Origin: Macrostomum hystrix | Taxonomy: Eukaryota; Platyhelminthes; Macrostomidae | Assembly (NCBI GenBank): GCA_950097015.1 | Contig: CATNEN010000003.1 | Span: 10,817,501-10,881,500, forward strand | Reading direction: 5' to 3' | Length of the DNA: 64,000 bases | Shown here: positions 46,414-58,200 of the stretch, piece by piece | Layout of the letters: the number at the start of each line of letters is the position of its first letter | Position numbering within the stretch: position 1 is the stretch's first letter | Translations under genes and position numbers: made by a program | Notes under the pieces: generated by a model | What the model was told of the DNA's origin: nothing | The model's input: the letters and a program-made list of their open reading frames with translations, nothing else | Databases searched by the model: none

Positions 46414-47589
46414 ATGACGCTTGATGAGGCACGACTCGGCAAAATGTTGGAGCCAAGAGTAATCTTACTACTGATCTGCATGCCGTGGTTTATCGAGTCC
46501 TCAGTCGTCAAGCTGTCATTCGAGAGCAGCAGGCAGTGCAGCCGCCTCCCTGCAGTCAGCAGCCCCGATGCAACGCGTTCCACTTTGACCAGCCCAACAA
46601 CAAGTGCTACCTCGGAGACGCGTGTTCCGAGCTCGCTCAGTGGACTGCCGGTGACTGCGACTCTTACAAGTACACCGATGTGCTGTGTGGAGACTGCGGT
46701 GAGTTGCACAGCTGAGGTGTCACTCTGGCTGCACTGGCTGCATGCCAATCCCATCAGTGCATTGGAGTCACTCAGTCACCAAGCTGAGCATTCACGCACG
46801 CATTTCAGATGTGGCCAAGCCCGTGTTCAGCCAGCTGCAGATGAAGATGTTCTACAAGTTCTCTCGGAGCGGTCTGGTCAATGAGGTCAACCCGAGACTG
46901 TTCTGCCTCACGGCTCACAATGTGATCGTAGATGGCAATGGAGCTCAGTTCAAAGGCCACGCTGGCTCCTACCTGGCAATCGATAATTACAGTTTTAGCA
47001 AGTTTTTTGTTCCGGGATCTTTTCATTCGGTGTTTGTTCGAGTGCGGCACGTTCTCAAGTCAGGTGAGAGAGCTTGCAGAGCAGTGGTCACGAGTTCGAA
47101 TTACATTTGGACATTCGTTGAAGAGTGACAATTTGTGTGTTTGAGGAACCAATTATTTTCAAGCGCCAATATTACCACAAGTTCATGGCATTGCCATGGC
47201 AGTTTTGGTACTTCGTTTATCAAAGAAAACCAATTGGTCTATGGCGCGAAGAAGCTACTGAAAGGCTTCAGCAGTTCTCGACTGCGTTCCTTCTCACTGA
47301 GATTCCTCCCAACTAACGGCCGGCAACAAAACTTCTCAACTGGTAACGCTTTTAATGGAACAGCACATGATCAGTTCTACCTGAATGGCTCCATGGCTGC
47401 AATGGAATCTTACGCTAAAGTCTCTTTATCTGCAGACAACAGAGACCTGTTCGATTGTTTGAGACTGGGTTTGAGTCTAGCTACGATGATTTCTGTCTGC
47501 ATGGAAGCATGTTCTGCTACGGAGTCGGAACTAAACAATTCAATTTGAGCGATTTTGAGCAGCTTGAAATGATCTGCAGCGAAACTTGA
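46414..47589 (+). pseudogene. PAN/apple-domain gene copy 3, broken
   Basis: Same three-exon layout as the two intact copies (about 46414-46698, 46809-47063, from about 47161 to 47589). Exon 1 lacks about 52 bp of the PAN module in two deletions; the larger (44 bp) lies between two ctgcag repeats, as expected for slippage. This shifts the frame and removes several cysteines. Exon 2 has lost one G at its donor, and exon 3 changes frame at least twice: FLPTNGRQQNFSTGNAF is in one frame and FCLHGSMFCYGVGTK in another. The distal part of exon 1 and all of intron 1 are almost identical to copy 1, so decay is recent or the region was converted. Confidence 0.8.
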
Positions 47590-47879
47590 TTGCCACCACG
47601 GAGTTTTTGGTTAGATTTTGAGATGAAAAAACAGTAAACATGCATTGTTACAAGACTTTAGTAACCAGTTTTCGTCAATGGACAAATAAACTTAAAACAA
47701 AAAAACTAGTAAAACTACCTTACAACATTCCGATTATCACTCGATTAACATATGAACGAATGAATGGGGGCGAATTTATTATTAATGAAAATATGACGAA
47801 AAAAAGATTCCTAGGAGACAACAACAATAGTGCGATGCATAAGGAAAGATTAAGAAAATTGGCTTCTACGTAACAACTT

Positions 47880-48297
47880 GGAGGGATAAGGAAGAATTGG
47901 GAGAGATGGGGAAGAGTTGGGAGAGATGGGGAAGAGTTGGGAGAGATGGGGAAGAGTTGGGAGAGATGGGGAAGAGTTGGGAGAGATGGGGAAGAATTGG
48001 GAGAGATGGGGAAGAATTGGGCGAGATAGGGAAGAATTGGGAGAGATGGGGAAGAGTTGGGAGAGATAGGGAAGAGTTGGGAGAGATGGGGAAGAGTTGG
48101 GAGAGATGGGAAAGAGTTGGGAGAGATGGGGAAGAATTGGGAGAGATGGGGAAGAGTTGGGAGAGATGGGGAAGAATTGGGAGAGATGGGGAAGAATTGG
48201 GCGAGATGGGAAAGAGTTGGGAGAGATGGGGAAGAATTGGGAGAGATGGGGAAGAATTGGGAGAGATGGGGAAGAATTGGGAGAGATGGTGAAAACA
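47880..48297 (+). repeat. 20-bp minisatellite (gggagagatggggaagagtt)
   Basis: About 20 units with aagagtt/aagaatt variants. It produces GEMGKSWERWGR and FPISPNS reading frames on the two strands, which are artefacts. Confidence 0.95.
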
Positions 48298-48965
48298 TCA
48301 GGGATGCTGGAAATTAGAAAGGTAGAGAAAATAAAATTAATTAGACACGCAAAACAAAGAAACAGCAGGTTTGCCCATTGTATTTAAACAGCAGGTGCAT
48401 AAGATTTACAGGTCACAAAAATAGGCTTTTAAACTATTAGTTACTATGCACAAAGTGGGTTACACCGAATTAAACATATTATAACATGTACTGTACAGAG
48501 CTTTGTATTACATATTCTTCTTAGCAAAATCGACAATTGTTACATAAAATAACTGGTGATTGTTATATGTACATATAAATCATCAAAGAATACTGTTTTA
48601 TGGGAGACAATCTCAGTAATGTTTAAAATCTTCTCACTTTTTATCAAGCTACTGTAAGTAGAAATTAAAGGATATGTGCTCTATAAGTGTAGTAGAAAGA
48701 TATATATATTAGTTCAAGAAAATAAACATGTGGAGGCTCTATTTAAGTGAAATGTGCGTTGTCTAGGAAGATTATTGTTCACTAAATAACCACTTTATTA
48801 TCAATAGCGCACCAACAACAGGGATGAGAATGATATTTTTTATAACTCACCGTGCATCTTTGAGTGTCCGAAAACAAACAGAATAAAACAATGGCGTGAA
48901 TAATGTACACAGGCTTGTGTAACGAAACGAAATTTAGTTTTTGTAGATCTTGAGACAACTGAAAC
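48298..48965. other. Intergenic, no gene seen
   Basis: AT-rich sequence between two tandem arrays. No coding frame or RNA gene is supported. Confidence 0.5.
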
Positions 48966-48969
48966 ATTT

Positions 48970-49392
48970 ATGGGATAATATATCCCAACTCGAAAAATAC
49001 TTGTCGGGATCATTGTGGGGATAATATCCCAACTGCAACAGACTCATTGTAGGGGATAATATCCCAACTGCAACAGACTCATTGTAGGGGATAATATCCC
49101 AACTGCAACAGACTCATTGTAGGGGATAATATCCCAACTGCAACAGACTCATTGTAGGGGATAATATCCCAACTGCAACAGACTCATTGTAGGGGATAAT
49201 ATCCCAACTGCAACAGACTCATTGTAGGGGATAATATCCCAACTGCAACAGACTCATTGTAGGGGATAATATCCCAACTGCAACAGACTCATTGTAGGGG
49301 ATAATATCCCAACTGCAACAGACTCATTGTAGGGGATAATATCCCAACTGCAACAGACTCATTGTAGGGGATAATATCCCAACTGCAATATA
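48970..49392. repeat. 35-bp near-perfect minisatellite with palindromic core
   Basis: About 12 units, ten of them identical as far as can be read. Each contains the near-palindrome ggggataatatcccaac. It lies just beyond the RSPRY1 stop codon. Such homogeneity implies very recent expansion or gene conversion. Confidence 0.95.
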
Positions 49393-49493
49393 GTCCTCGT
49401 TGCATGAAAACTAGGACGCAGACACAAAATCCCTATAATCTGTCTCCCAGTCGTTACCCGATAAGGCACTCCCTGTCGGTGCTGTGGGATCCT

Positions 49494-52400
49494 TCAAGCC
49501 AGGTCTGCATGGTCGGGCACGTCAGTGTCCAGTTCGCAGCCTTCAATGCTGGCACGGCAGAAGGGGCATTCTGTGAGCAGGTCGGGACACCGGCTGCACA
49601 GACCGGCGTGGCCGCATGGCCGAAGTCGAACACCCGCTGGCAGATCGGCGCAGATGTGACAGAGGCCGCTGAAATCCTGACGCATCAGGCGTTCGCGACG
49701 ATCCCGCACAGCCGCCGTCCATGGCAGCAGGCGACGCGACGAGGAATCCGGCGGCAGACAGCCGGCGCTGTTCATGGTGTCGGTGAGGCCGTCTGGTCGA
49801 TGGCGAAATGGTCGACTGCCGAAATTGAAGCGGCACTGTTGATTGGACATGAGGCTGGCGGCTGGATACAGGAACTGCTCAGGGCTGCCCTGCTGCTGCT
49901 GGCTCAGAAAGGTTTTGTGAGCCTCGCCTGACAATTTTCCATTTAGGCTGAATCGAGCGCAGCCAGTGTTTAAATCAAGCAGACAGCCGACAATGTCGCC
50001 CGGTTGCCAACGACGCCAATTGTAACCAATCTGCATTTTTCGGTGTGCCCAGATGGGGAAATTTTTTTAGCTAGCTAATCTACGCTGTTTAAGCTGACGA
50101 CATCAAGTGGTTGACAGTAAAAAAAACACTGGGACATTTTAAATACCCACATTATATTGTTAAATATATTATTTTATTGAACCAATATGGATTCGATTCA
50201 TATGGATATGAACCAAATGGTCCTTGTCGCCAGGATCTTCGATAAGAATCGCTGAATATCTCGACGATGCTGACTCGGATGGCTTTGAAAATTAGTGTCA
50301 GCAATGGAATTTATTTTTTTCCAAACATATCGGCAGCATCCAAACCCACTGAATTGCCGCACAGAACTGCTTTATTCCACGCCAGCCGGAATTATTATTA
50401 CCCGACGAAATGTCGGTACTCATTTGCAGCTGAGTAGACTGTGTTCACATCAGGGCAAAGCAGCTTGCCAAAGGCTGGACGAATAGTTCTAGACTAGGTC
50501 GGGAGTCGAACCCAGGACCATCTGATCCAGGGTCCGACACCTTACTGACTGAGCTATCCGCCCTTTAGAAATTCTGGGTGCTGGGTGCAGATTTTAAGTG
50601 CGTTGCTTAAAGACACAAATTAATTCAGTGGAGTCGGGAATCGAACCCCCGACCTTCAAGTCGAGAGTCCGACGCTCTAACCACTAGGCTACAAAGCCTA
50701 AAGAACCAACCTGCGACGGTCGACCACTCTGCCAGATGCACATTCGACAGCCATCGATGCCGAGGCTAAGCGCGTCGTCGCCAACGCCGATGCCTTCGTG
50801 GCTGAGAAACGTGGTGGCGCCAGAGGCCCAGCCAATCTGCATAATTCCGGCAGTGACTAGCTCAACCTCGTAATACCAGCGGCCGCTCATTGGTTTTAGG
50901 CTGACAGGAAAAGTTGCTCGAACAGATTCAAAGCTAGACGCATCCGATCTGGCTTCTAAGCCGTCTGGCAAGATCTGCGCAGCCTCAGTTGATGTCTCCG
51001 GATTGAGTAGGGCATTCAATTTGAGTCTGTCAGATTCGGCAGCCTGCCAGGCGGACACTCGATTAAAAGGTTGGAAATAGTTATCTAGCAGCAGCAGCGA
51101 CAGTGTGGCCAGTTCGCGCATTGGCCCACAATTGGTCAGTTCTAACCAGGTCTCCACTCGACTCAAACAATCCAATAGCGATGGCGCATCTGACGACTTT
51201 GAGCTGTCGGAGCCGACGCATATGCGAGTAACAATCGCTGGTCGATTGTCGCCTATTAATATGAATGTGAAATTATAAATTATAAATAAAACTGGGATAA
51301 AAGTCTGTTAGGTCAAGGGCAGGAAAGACAACTAAGCAGACAAGGTGGGTAGGCTGATTGGTAGGTAGGTAGGTAGAAAGGTGAGCAGCAAACCGCATTG
51401 TTGAATAGATGGGCAGAAAGGTGAGCATACGGGTGAGCATACAGGTGAGCATACAGGTGAGCATACAGGTGAGCATACAGGTGAGCATACAGCTGAGCAT
51501 ATAGGTGAGCATACAGGTGAGCATACAGGTGAGCATACAGGTGAGCATACAGGTGAGCATACGGGTGAGCATACAGGTGAGCTCAGGGCAAAATACTCAC
51601 TAGTAACCAAGAAGGCCTGCAGCATTAGCAAGGCGGCGCTAGCCACCTCCAAGGCCGCTTTATTCTTCTGCAGGTAGACTCGCAGATCCGGATCGCTAGA
51701 ATCCGACTGCTGCTGCTGCTGCTGCTGCTTCTTACTAGGCGGCTCAGGCAGTGCAGCTAGGCGAGAATGCACAAATCTGATTAGCTCCGGTGTTAACAGA
51801 GAGCTAGACATAGCGCCAACCAGTTTAGTAGCCAGAGCGGCCACAACGCAAAGAGAGTTCTTCTGTTTAATTTCTGTCATTTCGGATGCATTGTCAAAGT
51901 CTAACTGTTTCATGAGGTCCGAGATCAACTCCTGTGTGTGGGTGTGTGGTAGACGTTTCAAATCGTTGTTTTACAAAAAAAAAGTTTTTTGCAAGCTACT
52001 GTAAGTAAGTAGGGCAAATCAAAGTGAAATAAAAATTTATAAACTTTTTTTCTCTGCGCGCTACTGTGAGTAGGGTGAATCGCATTGAAAAATAGTTCTA
52101 AATAAACAGAAATGAAATGATGGTATTTGAAGTGGTCTAATCTCACTAACCAATAATGACTAAATTAAAATATCCACCTGGTTAAAGCCATTCCTTCCTT
52201 TTAGGACTTCAAGAAAAGGCCAAACAGAGAGAAAAGTAACGAACAGAGGTTACAAGAATGAAAATAATTTGCATAATGAAACGTGTCTCGGTGTGCGCTT
52301 CTAACTATTACGACGTATTTCGCTCTTTTAGATGGAATTATAAATTTGTCGCGCTAAATGTACTGAAACAGCTGACTGCTAAAATTTTAGCTACACTTAA

Positions 52401-54703
52401 AAAACTTCATTGGGGTAAGAGAGAGAAAAATACATAAAAAGTAAGGTTACAGAACAAAATAAGTCTACTGCAAATGTGAATTTCATTTTTACGAGTGTTA
52501 AACCTATCTTGTTGACATTAGTTTAACTAATTAACGGCCTATTATATTACCTACCTGAAAAATACTTTAAGTGAAATACTAATCAAATCACTTCATTTAC
52601 CTAACCTAATTAAGAACGTGAATCCAAAACATAGACCTAGAATCCCTATCATGAATATAGAATCCCAATCATAGAGCTAGATTCCCAATCATAGATCTAG
52701 AATCCCAATCATGGATATATAATCCCAATCATGGATCTAGAATCCCAATCATAGACCTGGAATCCCAATCATAGACCTAGAATCCCAATCATGGATATAT
52801 AATCCCAATCATGGATCTAGAATCCCAATCACAGACCTAGAATCCCAATCATAGACCTAGAATCCCAATCATAGACCTAGAATCCCAAACATGGATCCAG
52901 AATCCCAATCATAGACCTAGAATCCCAATCATAGACCTAGAATCCCAAACATGAATCTAGAATCCCAATAATAGACCTAGAATCCCAATCATAGACCTAG
53001 AATCCCAATCATGGATCCAGAATCCCAATCATGGATCTAGAATCCCAATCATGGATCTAGAATCCCAATCATGAATCTAGAATCCCAATCATGGATATAG
53101 AATCCCAATCATGGATATAGAATCCCAATCACAGACCTAGAATCCCAATCATAGACCTAGAATCCCAATCATAGACCTAGAATCCCAAACATGAATCTAG
53201 AATCCCAAACATGAATCTAGAATCCCAATAATAGACCTAGAATTCCAATCCTAGATCTAGAATCAGAGAGAAGTATTCACAAACCTTTGTAGGCAGGCAA
53301 CCGCCGTCTAGAATAATGCAGATAATGCATGCGCCCAGACAATGATCGATTGGCACCTCTTCGATTAAGATGCTAACCATGATTAGAAATTGGCGCTCAA
53401 TCTCGGAATAGCTGTGCAGTTGAAAGATCGCGAACTTTTTTAGCGTCTCGTTTTCGTCTCTGAAAAAGCAGAAAATAATTTAACTATGTCCTGGTGTACA
53501 AAAATAATGACACAGCCGATATGTTGAGAAAATAATAATTCCTACGCGACGTCGTAACGTATAACAATTAAATTAGCACCGAAAAAACGATGTGCTTCCT
53601 AATAAGACGATAAGCCATAATGGTAGGAATTTCTATCAAACCCGATATGTATCTAAAAATGTACTTTTTGAAACCCGACAACCCAAAAATATATATATTG
53701 TAGACCCGATATGTATCGAAAATTCCCTAAAATTTACCGTTAACCCTAAAACAGTTTACACGATTTCACAAACGACTTACTGACGTCGTGGCTATAAATA
53801 GCCGTCAAAGAATGTACACTCGTCTTCAATAATTAAACTATTTACCATTATTTTTCATTCAAGATCTTAAGACTAAAACTGATAGAAAGGCTTGAATAAA
53901 TAAGACAGCAGAAGGGTAGAGAGAAGCGTGTTGAAATCAAGATTCAAACCATTAGCCATATCAAAATTTAAATCGTACGGCAGTATCCGGTTTGTGAACT
54001 GCACGATAAGTCTGATTCCCATGCGCGTTCAAAACCCTTTGATATTTATAATTATTAATATTAATTATTGCTGGAGAGCTGCAGGCAATGGCAAATCATT
54101 TGGTGACACTAGACCCGCAGCCAGCGAGGAGGCAATTCTGCCTATTCTGCTGACTTCAGAGCACACACTCACACATCTGCCCTGACTTTATCATCGTCAG
54201 GCTGTGTACACTATCACTGTGCCTTGAAGGTTGGCCCTTAAGCGTATAAATTGCACGCTGCGCACCAAATGAATGTGGCTCTGCCGCGGAATCGAACTCA
54301 GGGACCTCGGTGCCAGAGGCGAACGCGTTAACCGCTCTGCCACTCAGCCCCTTATATATTCCTTATAATAATCACCTTTCAATCTCATTCTCAAAACAGA
54401 GGTTTCCACAGAAAGCCGAACTCACCTATCATAATGTCGCACAATGAATCGCACAGTTAGTCTGATTGACTCTCGCTCATTGAGTCGATTGCTGCCCTCT
54501 CCGAGCAGGTCGCTGAGAAAGCTGATGTCTTCTAGCTGGTCGTACAAGCTGATGATGTAAGGCAGGTGGCGATTCTCCCCCAGCTGCGACAGGTCAAGAA
54601 CCATAGACGACTGACGGCTAACCTCATCCTGTGAGGCTTGCTGCAGCTGACGGCGTCTTTGGCGTTGCACCCGACGGCGACCGCTGATACACGAGTTGCC
54701 CAT
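49494..54703 (-). CDS. RSPRY1: RSPRY1, RING and SPRY domain protein (five coding exons)
   Basis: Minus-strand exons: 54703-54426, 53459-53285, 51931-51601, 51252-50711 and 50030-49494. They join in frame to about 620 aa (human about 576). The N-terminus MGNSCISGRR matches the MGNSC start of the family, a possible N-myristoylation site. Helical armadillo-like regions follow (DGGCLPTK, ELIRFVHSRLA), then the SPRY domain (GLEARSDASSFESVRATF, RWYYEVELVTAGIMQIGWAS, DIVGCLLDLNTG), and a C-terminal C3HC4 RING: CHICAD, RPCGHAGLCSRC, CPFC. RING domains of this type usually act as E3 ubiquitin ligases; mammalian RSPRY1 is linked to skeletal development. A seven-glutamine run lies in exon 3. The ATG sits 22 nt after an actacag acceptor. 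Introns 2 and 3 hold minisatellites; introns 1 and 4 hold SINEs. Confidence 0.95.
50220..50275 (-). repeat. Dispersed repeat D, fragment (-)
   Basis: On the minus strand, gcatcgtcgagatattcagc and the following gattct match repeat D. Only this short part is clear. Confidence 0.4.
50310..50568 (-). mobile_element. SINE-C, tRNA-derived (-)
   Basis: Minus-strand head gggcggatagctcagtcagt followed by a B box (ggttcgactccc) looks like a tRNA promoter. The body includes gctgcaaatgagtacc and ggtaataataattcc. A full tRNA cloverleaf is not kept, so a SINE is more likely than a tRNA gene. RSPRY1 intron 4. Confidence 0.65.
50590..50698 (-). mobile_element. SINE-A head (-)
   Basis: Minus strand: gcctagtggttagagcgtcg, then ggtcgggggttcgattcccg, the same tRNA-like head as SINE-A elsewhere. 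The body is truncated after about 110 bp. It ends 12 bp from the exon 4 donor of RSPRY1. Confidence 0.7.
51415..51590 (+). repeat. 12-bp minisatellite in RSPRY1 intron 3
   Basis: About 14 units of gtgagcatacag. On the gene's strand the unit reads ctgtatgctcac. Confidence 0.93.
52630..53265 (+). repeat. 20-bp minisatellite in RSPRY1 intron 2
   Basis: About 31 units of tagacctagaatcccaatca with ggatctag, ggatatag and gaatctag variants. The variant order partly repeats (compare 52700-52900 with 53080-53240). The rest of the intron (51932-52630) has no recognised feature. Confidence 0.94.
54048..54352 (-). mobile_element. SINE-B, nearly full length (-), RSPRY1 intron 1
   Basis: Minus-strand head ggctgagtggcagagcggtt with the B-box-like gagttcgattcc shows a tRNA-Leu-like origin. 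The body is shared with 42246-42620. The tail is an (ATT)-rich run near 54050. Confidence 0.8.
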
Positions 54704-54970
54704 AGTATTATTGTTAGCTTTGAAGCTGTAGTAAAAATCTTAGTGTAGTTAATCAATTGGCCCATGGAAGTTATCGAAGGATAGGAATTTTATTCATCTT
54801 CAAATAAGCAAAAAATCATAACTCGAAAGAAGCAATTAAATGACAGTTCATTTGAAGTGAACACACTTTTTCAAACAAACTTGATTGAAGCTAGCTACAT
54901 AATGTATAGAACTAGCTAGTACTATAATTTCTAAAACAATCGATACTTATCCATGTAATGTTAGTTCATA
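54704..54970. other. RSPRY1 5' flank
   Basis: 22 nt of 5'UTR (54704-54725) precede an acceptor-like actacag on the minus strand. Nothing else is recognised. Confidence 0.5.
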
Positions 54971-54971
54971 T

Positions 54972-55232
54972 TAGACCTTGAAGGTCGGGGTTTCGATTCC
55001 CAGAACAATTTGTGTCCTTTAGCAAGACACTTAACTCTGCATTGCTTCAGTTCACCCAGCTGTTAAATGGGTACCAGCAGTAGCTGGGGTAATTGAGGGT
55101 GGGTGTGGCGTCCCCCAGTCCTTGGGCTGAACAGCTGTAGGCAGCCTTCAGATGCGCCGTGCAATAACTGCAGCTGTGCTGTCGGCTACACATCTGGCCC
55201 GATTGGGGCAGGTGTAATTAATTATTATTATT
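54972..55232 (+). mobile_element. SINE-A, long copy (+)
   Basis: The B-box region (ggtcggggtttcgattccc) is followed by agcaagacacttaactctgc, cacccagctgttaaatgg and ggtgggtgtggcgtc. The 3' end shows ggcccgattggggcaggtg and a (ATT)n tail. The first part of the tRNA-like head is missing. It defines the family's 3' end. Confidence 0.8.
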
Positions 55233-58200
55233 AGTTCATAATTTAAACTATAATAATTGTATAACAAAAAACTTACCTAAGTACTAAACAATCATATTTA
55301 GCTAAAAAAGACAGAAAATTAGCAATACAGAAATTTGGTGTTAGTGCTGCAGGACTCATCAGCTTGGATGTTATAATTTGTAATATAGTTCAAAATTTTT
55401 ACATAACCTATATAACTAGCTATCTATTGTATGTCAGATTTTTTTACTTCCTTAAAGTCTGAATCAGAAAATGAGATAACTGGGCATTAAAACAAAGTCT
55501 ATTTTATCTTGTCAACAACAAGGCATCTAACCCGAAAGTTGCAAATTAAGGTCAGGGGCAGCATAACTGGCATGCTACAGTCTACAGAGCCAGTAACAAC
55601 AAAATTTGGTGGTGCCAGGTGCTTGTGTTTTGAGTATACTTACTTATTTGTTACTATTTGTGATATACAGCATTATGCCAACCTTAAGCACTAGCTAAGT
55701 GTGCACACAAACAATTCTATGTGAGGCAAGTAGGTAATAGTAAATAGTTTGGCATAATAAATTAAATAAATAAAAACTGTAGAAAATGTCTAATACTTAT
55801 GCATGATAGCTATAAATAGAAATTAGGATAAAAATTTTATTATCATAAGAACTAACTTTTGACTTTACTATTAGGCCTAGCACAACCAGCTAATTATCAA
55901 CATTAACTAATTCACTACTCAACTGGAATATATAACCATCTCTAAAACTACAAAACATCTCAAAAGTTTTTACAAAAAAATGATTTACTAAACTGATACA
56001 ATCTTTTGGGGTAATATTTCTGTTGACCGAAGTTTTCTATTTACTGTTGTTGATTAGCTAATAAATATTAATTTATACAGATACTGGGTATGCTAAAGTG
56101 TCCTTTTGCTAATTTGTTTACCATTGTTGTTATCGTGGCTACATAAAAAACGCGAATGAATACTTAATACGTTTTCAAAATAGATGTATATTTTATCTTT
56201 TTTCTCTAATTCAATTGCAGCACTGAACTGCGATTGCATACAGCAGACCTAGTGTTTTTTATTGTTGTATCAATAAAATAATTTAATGTGTAAAACAAGA
56301 CAGTCATAAAACTAATTCGATATTTTTCACCTTCTTGCTTATGATGCTTTTTCAGAAAAAAACTGTTTTTCGAAGCGCGCACTCTCTTAAAAAGACTTTA
56401 TTCACGATAACAATGATAAGTGATAAAAGTTTTATAGAATTAAAAAAATTAAAAATTAGCGCATATCAACATCTTGCAGCCTAACAAAAGTTATCTTAAT
56501 TAAAAAAAATTATTGTTTATTACTAAATGCACTTACTCGTGAAATAGTTAAATACAGCAATAGCTTTAATTATTATATTTAAAAAACTTCTTTATTAAAT
56601 TATTATTTGCGAAAATTCCAGGAAATAAAGGCATTATTTTTATTAAGCCCAGTCAAAAAATACTTTTCATTTAATTCGTTTTGAATTATGGAATTATAAT
56701 TCTCAGTTTATGATACTTATTTATATAATACAAAGTGGTCACCAAGGCATTCAATCATTTTAGTGCTATTACAATAAAAGTACAAATGTCACATTCGGCT
56801 TTACTTTTAAGCTCTGACCTTATGTATGGTTTCAAACAAAAAGTTTATTTACATTAAAAAGCAATATCTTATGTATGACCTACTTCAAAATGACCCGTTT
56901 ATTCTAACTTGATAAGATAAGATATATTAATAAGACTATGGCTCAATTTCAAATGGAACCTCTGCACAATGATTGATTAAGCTGTTAGGCAAAGACTTAT
57001 ATACAATTTTGTTGTCTAGCTAGCTGCTAGTAGAAAAATAATTCGTAAATATTTGCCAGGCCACTGGCGAAATTATAATAAATGAGTAGTTTATTACTGC
57101 AAAATTTTAGCTTTTAATGTAGTAGAGTCACATACACCTATTGCTATCTTATTTTGTTATTATTATTATCGTTAGGCCTACACCTTTTACAAATTTATTG
57201 TTTGCACAATCCTCATTTCTAGTATAATTTTTTGTTTCTTTTTTTGTTATAATCAATCAAATATGGCAAAACAAGAATTGCATTGTAAGTCAACATTCAA
57301 TTCGGATATGTCATATTAAGAAAGGGACCAGACCAGTGGGTAGCCCAGTAAAGGAAGTTGTGAAAACACTATTTGAGGATGTATTTGAGGCATAGGCCTG
57401 CCAGCTGCCATAATGCAGGTGGTTCATCAGGACATAATATACTATTGTATGAATAGCAACCATGCACATACAGCTGGTTTGTCCCTAGCCAAAGCATTGT
57501 AGACTTAGTGTCAGACATCTAATGTATTATAATATGACAATGCTTGTACAGTTGTATAGGTTATACAGTTTGGTGACTGGTCTTAGACATACATGCACAA
57601 CTTCCCAAATATTAGCCGGCCGTGCGACTTAGTTTTTGCTCTCATTTGCAACTTAGTTCATTTCATTGCTCTATTTACGACTTAGTTTGCTCTCATTTGC
57701 TCTCTTTTTCTCTCCCCTTTTTCCTTTTCTTCACACCTTCCTTTTTTCCCTTGGTCCCCCCTTTGATTTTTTTTGCGCTTGGTTGATTGGTTTTTGCAAC
57801 TTACCTTGCTTGGCCCTCGTTTTATCCCGCCGGTTTGGCCAGGTCGGCCGGGTGTTGCGCATGTATGGCTAGCTTAAGTAAGCTTTGGTATGAAAATATC
57901 AAGTATGCTTTCCCTTATTTTTTAATATTTCTGTCACTTTTAAGTTTTTAATAAGTGAAAGTATGGCTACATGCAATTTGTTTTCTATGACAGAATAAAT
58001 TAGTATATGTACTTTTAATTTAGTAAGGAATGTTACTATAATTATGGTAGTCAACCTCTATTATTCCCTTTTTTACATGTCTCTAGTAGTCAAGCTTGAC
58101 CAATACCCTCCCACACTTTAGTCCATTAGTCCATTAGCTAACTTAACCCAACATTACAATCTCATATCTCCAGTCAATCAATAGCCCTAACTCTCTATCA

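Noticed and set aside
47720..48317. 192-codon (-) and 131-codon (+) repeat frames
   Set aside because: Both come from the 20-bp minisatellite; no conserved domain or splice structure.
50485..50568. Functional tRNA gene (-)
   Set aside because: The sequence continues into a SINE-like body and does not keep a complete cloverleaf.
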